From positions 1 to 24,681 of the forward strand of contig MSJH02000010.1 in assembly GCA_001931875.2 (NCBI GenBank): a stretch of 24,681 nucleotides of DNA. Direction: 5' to 3'. The notes below the pieces were generated by a model that was not told the origin of the DNA, made no database searches, and worked only from the letters and a program-made list of their open reading frames with translations. Positions 1 through 9,408 of the stretch are shown here, in pieces (position 1 is the stretch's first letter; the number at the start of each line of letters is the position of its first letter). A program made the position numbers and the translations under genes. The stretch comes from Byssochlamys sp. IMV 00236. Lineage: Eukaryota; Ascomycota; Eurotiomycetes; Eurotiales; Thermoascaceae.

Positions 1-3
1 AAA

Positions 4-37
<34 letters not shown>

Positions 38-60
38 AAGAGAAAAAGAGAAAAATAAGG
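1..60 (-). promoter_or_regulatory. A/G tract at left edge, possible T/C leader of an off-window gene
   Basis: The first 60 bases are almost pure A/G on the plus strand, opening with a long A run and continuing as GAAAGAGAAAAAGAG. Read on the minus strand this is a T/C tract of the kind found directly upstream of start codons elsewhere in this window, for example at 3487-3509 and 12341-12397. It is therefore probably the leader of a minus-strand gene starting left of position 1. A retroposon poly(A) tail or a plain low-complexity run are alternatives. Confidence 0.3.
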
Positions 61-1755
61 GTTGTAGCAAATACATAATTTCCTAAATTATTATGATCGT
101 ATTGGATTTTAATTGGCTCATTCAATTTATTGCCTAATTTATAAATATCATATAATTCTACTATAAATATACTTTGTTGTTGTTATTATGGTTGTTTATG
201 TAATCATTAGCATAAGCATCATTTCTATATTTTGTGCTCTTTTCTTCTTTTTTGACATGGCTTAATTTTAAATTTATTACACATGAATATATAAAAAAGA
301 AGGCTGCCAAGACCAACAATTAAGTGGCAGACTTATTACTAAAAATAGCATTGTTATTCTAGCCACATTGGTTTTGCATCAATTCATTGGCTATTTTTAT
401 TACAATATATTTTTGCTCTACAATAAGACATATTAGAGTAACCAAGTGTAAATGAAAGGGAATAAGGAGTTTTTGATTGTGTAAATGAGCAAGGGCAAAT
501 AATATCAGGTGACTCAGAACACTATTATCAACAGAAAAACAGGTTACCCTTATACGTGTATTCGAGACTCAGAATCGATTTTTCTCTCTTTGGACCCTTT
601 TATTACTCTTAAGGAGGTGAACCTGAAACTACCCTGGATAAATAAAGAATGCTGAAATGAATAGTTGACTAACCTAGCAATTGTTCTTTTGCTTTATCCT
701 TTTTGAGTTATTTGATTCAAAGATTAAGGATCTTTCAGTAAAAAGAGAGAGAAAATGATAGTCTCATTTTAACTGAAGATATGTTTAGATCAAGCAATGA
801 TTGATGACTTTCAGGACTGAATCAAGTATTTTCTTTTGATAGATGCGTTTGATCCTTGATTCAATACTTAAATCATGTAAACATGTGAATGAAGTGCAGG
901 AAAGACGATCAATAATTATTGTGCAACAGTCACAACCAGCCACATTCTTGTTTTTGGCCTGACTTTCCTTCATATACTGAAGAGTAGTACTTTGTTGCTT
1001 TAAAATGAATCTTACGCGCCTTTATCGTTTAATAATGGCGTATAAAGAGAATATTGATAAATATATAATATAAAAAGGGCTATCAAGCTGATTGATGTTT
1101 ATTAGTGGAACGTGTCTTTTTTGGGTAGCTAATGTCACTTCATGTCATTCTTGAGTTTTTCGTTACTTCAGCTATTACTGCTCTGCTGAATTTTTCTTAT
1201 GTTTCCTGGCATTCATTTCATATTGCAAATTTCAGAATGAAGTATGAATGTTAGAAGGAGATTTATGTTCTTTATGTAAATGATATTCCATATATTTGAT
1301 AGAAATTTAGATCATTTGAAGATTTACTAACTCATTGCTTTTTACGCACGCACACACATAAAAGACATCATTTAATGATTCAGCCTAGCTATGACATCTT
1401 GAAACTACTCTTGAATATAATCAACCATACGTGTAAACAGTTAGTAAGTGTGGATATTTATTCAATATTATATAAGCAGAGTAGATAACCTCATAACTGA
1501 GGATTATAAACTTTTTTATAGTAAAATACGCCTTTTTGCAAGTAATCCAGCTCTAATAACGTCGTTAAGTCTATATAAACTAAAATACATTCCATTGTGT
1601 GGAAAGTATTAAGGAGTATAGTGTTAAGGCACGTTATCCAATAGAAAGATAGAAAAGAGGCACGTTGCCTAGAAACAAAAAATTCATGCAGCAGTTTCAA
1701 CTCAGGACCGCCCTTTTTTGTCTTTCAAGGTCACAGATGTAAACAGACAAAAAAG
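61..1755. other. AT-rich intergenic DNA, no gene recognised
   Basis: No open frame here has recognisable protein similarity, biased codons or supporting splice sites. Short frames on the minus strand near 785-973 and 1491-1700 look like chance frames in AT-rich DNA. A short CA-rich run (CGCACGCACACACA) lies near 1346-1359. I saw no tRNA A-box/B-box pair. Confidence 0.5.
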
Positions 1756-1795
1756 TATAAAAGAAGGTCTTTTTTTCACTTTGTTTTTTCTCTCT
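1756..1795 (+). promoter_or_regulatory. TATA box plus T/C tract
   Basis: TATAAAA at 1756-1762 is followed by a T/C-rich stretch (about 1767-1796) that ends at an ATG at 1797. This TATA, pyrimidine tract, ATG order is also seen before the zinc-finger gene, so it resembles a real core promoter. The transcript it would drive is not recognisable. Confidence 0.35.
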
Positions 1796-1796
1796 C

Positions 1797-1979
1797 ATGC
1801 TTTTCCGGTTTGCCCGAACTCCGATAGTAACCTTTATGATGCTTGAGGAAGTAGGTAGCCTTTCTCTCAGAAGGGAGGGATTAGCTTACTACAATTTTTA
1901 TAAAGTTACTCCGGTGACTAACCTTTATTACTTCGGAAACGCTGCCCCTTGTGATTGTGGCTACAATGCAACAGGGTGA
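1797..1979 (+). CDS. Small unrecognised ORF (60 aa)
   Basis: A 60-codon frame starts at the ATG that closes a TATA plus T/C-tract promoter-like segment and ends at TGA 1977-1979. It is slightly richer in G+C than its surroundings. The peptide has no family I recognise, no convincing signal peptide and no clear hydrophobic segment. Promoter position is the only real support. It could be the first exon of a longer spliced gene, a non-coding transcript or a chance frame. Three short blocks in it recur in the same order near 13517-13594. Confidence 0.2.
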   Translation: MLFRFARTPIVTFMMLEEVGSLSLRREGLAYYNFYKVTPVTNLYYFGNAAPCDCGYNATG

Positions 1980-2664
1980 GCTACAAACTAATGTAAATGA
2001 AAAAAATTCTTAGCAACCAAGTTTATAAATTGGTTACTATTCACTACTGTTGTATGCAAATCAAGCTGTGCTAATACGCGGTAACACTGCATTGAGAGAT
2101 TGTAATGAGTCTACTGCTTAAGTTCTACACCAATACGTAAATATATAAAGGAGGATTCATAATATAAACAACGATGGCTAGTACATCTACCAAAATTGTA
2201 GAAGAGCTTCAAGAGAATACTTGTATAAAGTTTGGTTATGCTTTTTTTTAGTAATGTACGCAGTGCTATCAGTAAGAGTGACTTAATATAATATTTCATT
2301 ATGGGCATAGTATTGAAAGCACTACCTATGAGCTTTCCATAGTCTTATCTGATATAGCATTGGAACCAAGAAGACATCGACGAAACTCTTGAATCTTTCT
2401 ATTAAAGATAAACAAGATGAGAACTCATTAAAACAGAGAAAATGCTTGATATATAAAACCAATAACGCGTTATTTTAAGTTCTTTTGAAGAGCTGATTGA
2501 TTGTCTATCCCTTTGTTTAAACAAAGAGATTGATTTCACCCAAAAGACGACACCATTGGCTGCGCCTAACTAAGCGCATTAAATGTGACGTATTTTTTTG
2601 CTTTTCTTTTTTTCTTTTTTTTCTTTTTGGTCCTAGAAGAGAGAAAAAGGGCTCATTGATATTT
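1980..2664. other. Intergenic region and leader of the DUF2358 gene
   Basis: No gene is recognisable. A TATA-like TATATAAAA lies at 2450-2458 and a T/C-rich tract at about 2588-2629. Together they probably form the promoter and leader of the gene starting at 2665. The frame upstream of 2665 is open back to 2530, but it passes through the T/C tract as a run of Phe/Cys/Ser/Leu, which argues that this part is untranslated leader. Confidence 0.45.
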
Positions 2665-3435
2665 ATGCAATCATTGGTGACAACAAGCTCTTGTTTGAAG
2701 AAAAGAACAGCTCCAACATGTTATCGCTTACTACATACAACACGTTGCCGCATGCAGAAACCAAGAGACTATGAGCTAAGAGTTGGTTTTGGTAATGACA
2801 CATTTCAGCTTGCATATTATGCACATTATATAGAGCAAGACGAGTGACACTGATAAACTATGTTAGCTATTGCTACCTTACAAGATGATTTACCCAACTT
2901 CTTTCAAAAGGGCTTCTCAGACCATTCAATATATTCCCCAAATATTATACTCTCTGACCCACACTATACAAAACTATCTATCCATGGACGTACAGCATAC
3001 ATAGGAATAGCACAGATGTTAAGATGGAGCACAAGCCTTTATTTTGATGACATATCAGTTGAAATCACAAAGATGCGCGTGCTACCTAATGTGCCGGATA
3101 TCCATGACTTGGATGACCAAGATCTCTATTTTTCGTCTATAAGAGACGCAGAGAATGATGCTAGAGCGTCTGGAATAGTCAAAAGATTAGAAGTGAGGTG
3201 GAGACTAGAAGGAAAGAAACGATCTTTAATATTTCAACATGAGACGACTCGTCATATAGAAGGCGTGTTTATATATAAATTTGATCATCTTGGATATATT
3301 GGCGAGCACCGCATCCAAACCATTATTCCTCCGCCAAGTAGACGCACACTATTACTTCATTCATTAGGCGTCAGGTTTAGATCCCTCTGGTGGGATCAAG
3401 GAAAGAGATCGCCCGTATTAGATCCTGGCTTTTGA
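2665..3435 (+). CDS. DUF2358 / C6orf136-like protein, probably mitochondrial
   Basis: Spliced from exons 2665-2791 and 2867-3435 (231 aa). The 75-nt intron has donor GTAATG, branch-like ACTGATAAAC and acceptor TTAG, and it joins the frames in phase. The product resembles the DUF2358 family that includes human C6orf136: a 'LPNFF' start, a mid 'HGRTAYI' block (compare 'KGRTWYI' in the human protein as I recall it), 'LEVRWRLEG', and a C-terminal 'LGYIGEHRIQTIIPP' segment. Residues 1-30 are rich in Arg, Ser and Thr with no acid (LLHTTRCR), as in a mitochondrial presequence. Molecular function is not known to me; the fold is expected to be NTF2-like. ATG 2665 was chosen because it follows the T/C leader. 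The next gene starts 76 bp after the stop on the same strand. Confidence 0.75.
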
Positions 3436-3511
3436 TTTTATAATAAACGTCGGAGTTTACATCTGTCAAAAAAGGGCCTCCTCATTATTTTCTTTTTTTT
3501 TTTTCATTCCC

Positions 3512-4843
3512 ATGTTGCCTTGTCTTTTTGCCTCTGTGCTCAAGTCAGCAAAACCTATTTCACAAAGATCCATATGGACTGGAATAACAGCTACGGGCCC
3601 TTCTGTTGAAGACTGTGTTCAAGCTGCAAAGAGTACAATACGTGAAAAGCCTGATGTCTGCGTAGCCCTCATTTCGAAGTCATTCTCAACACGACATTAC
3701 CAAAACCTACTGGCAACTATCAAAAAGGAGATCAAGCCTCAATTCTTAATCGGTGGCGTTGTCGATCGTGTGCTAGAGGTTGATCATGGCTTATCACTTT
3801 GGGCAGGCTACGATGAAGCTATTATTCCCTTTGTACTTGAAGACAGCGAGGAAAGACATAAAATTCGTAACATATCCGTTGGCCGGTGGGGCAGAGTAGA
3901 GGAAACGACGCGACTAAAATATCAAAGTGATCATGTGGATAAAGTAGGCTGGAAAAACTTTGGATCGATCAGTAAACCGGCGCAGCCGCATGAGCTGCCT
4001 CCCACCTTTCAAGATGTGAATGGGCAGCCTTCGTTTGTGTTTATGGTATCTGATAATGAACCTGACCAACTGCTGCAAACATTCGATCATCATTATCCTC
4101 ATACTCCTAAAGTAGGCATCATCGGCTCATCAACACCCTTCATCACTGGTACGCCATATACTCTATTCAACAACTCGAGCCTCATGGGATCGGGTATCGT
4201 CGGTTTTGCGTCATTCGGCAAACAGAATAAAGTGCAGATAAACATACATCATCCGGCACTACAAAAAATTGGAGATCCATTAAGAATCACCCGTTGTCGA
4301 GGAAACGTTATTCTAGATCTCGATCAATCGGGAGCAACAGGTCTTTTGTTAAAACTAATAAACCAAGACAGACAAGCGTCCAAGGATGAAGAGTTTTATC
4401 TTGCTGTTTATCCACCCGATGCTGAGGGACAAGAGAATAAAATGACAGTAAGTCGAATCACAAGCGGCGATCCTAGCAGAGGAAATATGTCAATTGATAC
4501 AACAACAGACCTTCAAGTAGGTCAAACTGTGCAGGTAAGAGAAAGATTGTAATAGAGGAATGGCTTCAATCTGATTCATTATTTCAAGTTTTTAAGGAGA
4601 AAGCCCTATGACGACAGCATGACAGCTCCACTACCGACAGATGATGAAATTCTGCTGGGCGTAGGAGAAAAGGACCGTACGATTGATATGTCACCAGTTC
4701 AAATACCCGAAAAGACAATGATTGTCAGAGACACATTTGGTAGTATAAGTGAGAATGGTGTAATCGTAGGTCATAACTCACTACCTGCACAAGTGCTCGA
4801 TGTTCCTTATTCAAATATCACCTTTAAGGCTTCGTCAGAATGA
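3512..4843 (+). CDS. FIST-domain protein (FIST_N + FIST_C)
   Basis: Exons 3512-4534 and 4589-4843 encode 425 aa. The 54-nt intron (donor GTAAGA, branch-like CTGAT, acceptor TTCAAG) is phase 0 and restores the FIST_C motif 'VGQTVQFLRR'. The FIST_N part covers roughly residues 20-230 ('PDVCVALIS', 'FLIGGVVD', 'VGIIGSSTPF'), and FIST_C lies about 245-410. FIST domains are found in bacterial sensory proteins and, in eukaryotes, in FBXO22-type proteins, and are proposed to bind small ligands. I see no F-box ahead of it, so this is a stand-alone version. The N-terminus has basic and Ser residues and might target mitochondria, but that is weak. The start ATG directly follows a T/C tract. An AATAAA sits 3 bases after the stop. 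Confidence 0.8.
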
Positions 4844-4846
4844 TTA

Positions 4847-4878
4847 AATAAAAAGGGAGCGAGTTGTACACTTTTATT
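4847..4878. terminator. Facing poly(A) signals of the FIST and DBP7 genes
   Basis: AATAAA on the plus strand at 4847-4852 (FIST gene) and AATAAA on the minus strand at 4873-4878 (DBP7 gene) lie within the 45 bp separating the two stop codons. Each signal is 3-10 nt past its own stop. Cleavage 10-30 nt downstream would make the two mRNAs overlap at their 3' ends. Confidence 0.6.
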
Positions 4879-4888
4879 TACAGATTGT

Positions 4889-7294
4889 CTATTTTTTATT
4901 GTTATTCTTCTTTCTCTTCTTGGTAGTAGGGCCATCTTTCAGACTTGATGCAGAAGCAATAGCAAACTCTTCTGATTGATCAAAATTCCTTTTTATAGGA
5001 ACCTTTCTATTCACCTTGCCCCTTGGCTTTCCTTCAGTCTTCTTTACTTGTACACGTGGATTCTTTTCCTTCTTCTTCTTATCCTTTATACTGTCAATGA
5101 TATTCGAAGGTGCTTCTCTTAATGCAAAAGACTTGGCCAGGTGGCCCAAATGCAGTTTCTTGATATGAAAGATGTGCTTTTCTGATGCTGGATGTGTGGC
5201 ATAGGCGCGACAGGTTGACCAGAATGCCTTACGAGCTAATATCACATGCTAATGATGAATATATGAGTTGACATGTCATTATTGCATTATATATATACGA
5301 CTTACATCTGCATCGGCTAAAACATAACTTTCCATAGTATTTTGTAACTGCTGTGCTGGTGTTTGATAATCATCCTTGTGTTCAGCAAGGTTCTTCAAGA
5401 TGGATTCCATGGGCACAGACTCAAGATTCAAATCCTGTGCTTTCAAGATGTCCAAATACTCCATTTCACTAGGCAGCAAGAACAAGGTTGCTTCACCTAC
5501 TCTACCCAAACGAGCTGTACGACCTGCACGATGAACGTAGTCTTTAAGATCTGTAGGCGCATCATACTGGACAATATGATCAACGTTGGGTAAATCCAGA
5601 CCACGAGCAGCAACGTCAGTACAGAACAAAACACCTGCTTTAGCCTTGCTGAATTCAGAAAACGTTTCAGAACGAATTTGTTGGCCTAGTTCACCATGGA
5701 GACGGAACACTGCCTTTTCGCCAAGAATTGTGCTGATTTGATAAATCGGTTCTGGACCGTTCTTGCTCTTCTTATGCCTCTTTGTTCTACTGTTGCCTTG
5801 TTCTGATCCAACGATCTTGTTCAAAGCCTTTTTCATTATACTCGCCTCTGTATCGCCTTCTTCTTCTTCTTCAGCATCAGACTCTTCATCCATGACAGGC
5901 TTACCAGCCTTTGCAAACAGATCATAGTGGAAGTCAACAGAATCACAGCAGGAAAAGAAAACAATCACTTTACACCCTTTCTGTTTTTTGGTCTTTGTGT
6001 CATAAAAGCAAGATCTAAGAAGAGCTAATAAGGTAACAAGTCGTAACTTTGCAGGTACAATGGTATAAGTTTGCTTCAATTGGTTTGGCGTCGTAAACTT
6101 CATCTCTTCTGCTTCGTTATGTTCATCCACATCCATGTCTGTTGTATTCAGTAATTTTAATCCATCCTTCTTGGCATCAGTACCACTTATAAACGCAGGA
6201 TTCACCAAGGACGAGCCTGCTAGCTGTTTCACATCATCTCTCAAAGTAGCTGAACACAAGATTGTCTGTCGTCTCTTTGGCCAGTATTTGGAAGCCATCA
6301 CTGCCTTGTACTTGGGAGAACATCCAGCCTTTGTACGTTCAGTGATTATGTCCATAATCTTCTTGAGCGTCTCTTCAAAGCCGAGATCCAATAAACGATC
6401 TGCTTCATCCAAAACGAGCCATTTCAAATTGCGAATATCAAAACTCTTTGTGTTTTCCAAATGGTCCAACAATCGACCAGGTGTGCTTACTAAAATGTTG
6501 ACACCCTTTCTTAACCGAGCCTTTTCCTTGGCCTTTGAATCACCACCAATAACAATACCGGGCACAATCCAATGGAGTCGACGTAAATGTTCATCTTTTG
6601 GTCTGGGAAGATTGACTAGCTGAGTCAAGACGCCGAGTACTTGTTGAGCGAGTTCTCTAGTAGGTGTCAAAATAATCGCAACTGTTCCAATAGAACGATC
6701 ACCAAATGGTTGATCTTCTGGCTTGATGGCATCCTTGGGTGCTGTAGATACTTCTACGAGTCGATTGATGATGGGTAACAGATAAGTCAAGGTCTTTCCT
6801 GAACCTGTCTGTGCTTGAACTACAACATCAATATCGTCTGTGGTATCAATCAAGGTCTGTTGAACTGTGGCAGAAGGTCCGAGTAAGACAGGAATTGCTT
6901 TTGCCTGTACATTAGTAGGAGCAGTGACATTAAGCTTTGTAGATAAATGATCAGCCAGATCTGAATTGATGCCAATACCAGCAAAGTTACTCGAGTCCAC
7001 CATGGGTGCGTTACTTGCATCACGATTTCCCGGTTGAACACTCTTCTTTTTGTAAGAAGTGGGTATTTGAGGGTTGGCTGAAAATAAGGAAGACATGACT
7101 TGCACTTTACCATGAATCATTCTTGTTCCAGGAGCAGGACCCTCTGTTGCCTTGGATTTTTCTTCTGATTCTTTTTCAGGTGCTGATACACTAGGTTTCT
7201 TTACTTGTTTTGACTTTACATTATTCTTTTTGATTGGCGTCTTTGGTGAAGACGCTGTGATGTTTAACAAAAGGCCGTCGTCGTTGTCTTCCAT
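4889..7294 (-). CDS. DBP7: DEAD-box RNA helicase, Dbp7/DDX31 type
   Basis: Exons 5306-7294 and 4889-5248 encode 782 aa. The 57-nt intron (GTAAG donor, TTAG acceptor) is phase 0. Visible helicase motifs: Q-motif region about 104-133, AQTGSGKT 161-168, PTRELA 211-216, TPGR 271-274, DEAD 296-299, SAT 348-350, TDVAARGLD 559-567 and [11 protein letters not shown] 588-598. After the intron comes the DUF4217 block typical of this subfamily ('RAYATHP', '[13 protein letters not shown]'), then a Lys-rich tail. An acidic insert (EEEEEGD, about 475-481) and a basic stretch follow motif IV. Yeast Dbp7 acts in the nucleolus in early 60S ribosomal subunit assembly, and the same ATP-dependent role is inferred here. 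ATG 7294 is the first in frame, and a minus-strand pyrimidine tract lies about 140 bp upstream. Confidence 0.93.
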
Positions 7295-7847
7295 TCTAAT
7301 CGATCAGATCCGAAAAAGTGTATAAAAAAGGTTTTCTTGCAGAAAAGAATTTTTAAATCCCGTTTTTCACTTTCAGCTCGTACATGCGCAGATCTCGAAT
7401 TAATACAATAGATGATATGTGTTGGTCTTGTAGAAAAGAGAGAAAAAGAAAGAGAAAGAGAGAAAGAGAGAAAGAGAAAGATTAGTCAGCTATTTTCCAA
7501 TTCAATACCGTACACTTACATTTATTCTTTTAATAGAAAAGTGCCGAAGTTGAAAGTAATCACTTTATATAAGGTAGAACAGTAACAGACGTGTGTTCTC
7601 TTTTGCAGCCTATGACAGCTAGATGATCATTGTCTGTCTTTTAGTTCATTATATATAAATTATATAGTAGTAAGTATTCAAATATGAATTGAATGAAAAA
7701 GAAAGAGATGGACAGCCGACAATGAAAAACGCTAGTCACACGGACAAAGATGAAAGAAAAAGGGAGTGTCAATCATGTTTATCATCAAATGATGTATGAT
7801 GGCTTCCTTTTTCTTTTTTTTTTTTTTTTTTTCTTTTTAATTAAAAA
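7295..7847. promoter_or_regulatory. Divergent intergenic region between DBP7 and the sugar transporter
   Basis: This 553-bp shared upstream region has no gene. It holds a 50-nt homopurine run at 7432-7481, an AT-rich TATA-like stretch around 7649-7668, and a T/C tract at about 7803-7838 just before the transporter ATG. Both promoters must lie here. I see no clear site for a specific transcription factor. Confidence 0.5.
7432..7481. repeat. 50-nt homopurine (GA/GAAA) tract
   Basis: The plus strand is uninterrupted A/G from 7432 to 7481, built from GAGA and GAAA units. It is a polypyrimidine run on the DBP7 coding strand and could act as its promoter tract or be a simple microsatellite. Confidence 0.75.
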
Positions 7848-9357
7848 ATGATTGATTCACAATCAAGGGCTTCAGGCGAAAGATGGCCGCTGTTGAAGAG
7901 CCATGGTGGTAACAATCAACTACGTGCATATATGTATGCTGCTGTTGCTGCGGTGGGTGGTTTTCTCTGTGGATATGACACAGGATCGATATCTGGCATT
8001 ATTGCATTGCCCATCTTTCAAAAGCTATTTTTTGTAAAAGAGTCGATTGCATTCTACGAGAGCATCTTGCTTGCATCCTTTTTAATCACTTCCATGGTAG
8101 GCGCCTTTGTTTCTGGATACTTTTGTGGTTAGTTACTTGATTGGCATGACAATAACCATTAACGTCTAAATAGATGAAATTGGCCGAAAAAACTCCATCA
8201 TGTTTTCATCCTCATTGCTTTCCATTGGAATCATGATGGAGCTGTCTGGATTTAACACTCATATCTTGCTGTCTGGAAGGCTTATCGCCGGACTCGGTAC
8301 CGGTTTGATGACAAATGCCATTCCGCTCTATCAATCAGAGATAGCTCCTTCAGATATCAGAGGGCGATTGGTAAGCATGTACACATCTTTATCGTCCTTT
8401 GGTAGGTTGGTTGGATACGTTGTCATATTTTACAGCAGTTACTTTCAGTCCAACTGGGCATGGCGCACTCCATGGGCCGTTCAGTTCGTCCTTTCCATCG
8501 CATTCTTGGCGGCGTGCTCATCGCTACCGTACTCACCTCGCTGGTTGATCAGCCAAAAGAGAGATGCTGAAGGCTTGGAAGTCTTGGGAAACATTTATGA
8601 TCTGCCAAAAGATCACAGGATCGTCCAAGATGAATATACCAAAATTGTCTCCCAAATTGAGACAGAGCATAGAATGGGCAGCGAACAAACATACGCTGAC
8701 CTCTTCAGAGGGTCTACTCTCAAAACAACATTGACCGCGTTTTTCATTTCTATTGCGACCTGCTTTACTGGCAATGTCGCCATTTCCTATTTTGCTCCAA
8801 CTATCTTCAAGAATGCAGGTTTAGACGATGTATCCATTTCACTTGCCCTAACTGGAGGCGCTAGTTTGCTATCATTTATTGCCAACATGATTTCATTTAA
8901 ATGGTGGGTCGACACATGGGGAAGACGCTCTTTATTCTTGATAGGATCAGCTATCTCAAGCATCTGTATGTTTACTGTAGGCATCATATTCTATACTCAT
9001 GCTGAGGTTACAAATGGAGAAGTGGCTATACCAAATGCACAAGCGCGTTATATTGTTATCCTTTGTATTTATCTCTTTTCAGCGTCCTTTGCTGCAACAT
9101 GGGAGATATGTACCTATGTGTACACCGCAGAGGTGTTTAGTATGAAATATCGCGCAAAAGGGCTATCACTTACATACGCAATAAGTTGGGCTGGTAGCAT
9201 CTTAATCACATACACTATACCCTATTTATTATTATACTCCATCTCTGGTGTTTATTTTTTCTTTGGAGCATGTTCCATACTCAATTTTATTGGTGTGTGG
9301 TTTATACCAGAGACTAAAGGCAAGAGCTTAGAAGAAATAGACGCTATGTTTGAATAG
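7848..9357 (+). CDS. MFS sugar-transporter-family permease
   Basis: Exons 7848-8127 and 8174-9357 encode 487 aa. The 46-nt intron (donor GTTAGT, acceptor AATAG) is phase 1 and rebuilds the loop motif 'CDEIGRK' across the junction. Signatures of the sugar porter family, in order: GGFLCGYDTGSISG in TM1, D-E-x-G-R-K in loop 2-3, 'GRLIAGLGTG' in TM4, 'YSPRWLI' after TM6, 'DTWGRR' in loop 8-9, 'YTAEVFSMKYRAKG' near TM10 and PETKGKSLEEID at the C-terminus. About 12 membrane segments are expected, probably in the plasma membrane as a proton symporter or facilitator. The TM7 motif usually written QQ-x-x-G-x-N reads TCFTGNV here, so the substrate may not be a standard hexose. The start follows a T/C tract. 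Confidence 0.88.
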
Positions 9358-9369
9358 ATTTTTTTTTAT

Positions 9370-9375
9370 AATAAA
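9370..9375 (+). terminator. Poly(A) signal of the MFS gene
   Basis: AATAAA lies 12 bases after the transporter stop. It falls inside the 51-bp gap before the convergent PUS1 stop, so the two 3' untranslated regions probably overlap. Confidence 0.55.
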
Positions 9376-9408
9376 AAGTATGTCTATCTTGTTATTGCTC
9401 TTTTGAAG

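Noticed and set aside
1..35. Poly(A) tail of a retroposon
   Set aside because: No retroelement sequence adjoins it; the A/G run continues past the A run, which fits a minus-strand T/C leader better.
548..600. tRNA B-box-like TTCGAGACTC followed by a T run
   Set aside because: No A box at the right distance and no cloverleaf could be drawn.
2530..2664. Upstream extension of the DUF2358 protein to an ATG at 2530
   Set aside because: The extension translates the T/C promoter tract as Phe/Ser/Leu runs and has no family support.
2844..2866. A 23-nt GT...AG intron in the DUF2358 gene
   Set aside because: It is too short to be spliced. The 75-nt intron from 2792 to 2866 uses the same acceptor, has a better donor and keeps the frame.
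6135..6623. Plus-strand open frame of 162 codons
   Set aside because: It lies wholly antisense to the conserved DBP7 helicase core and has no recognisable domain.
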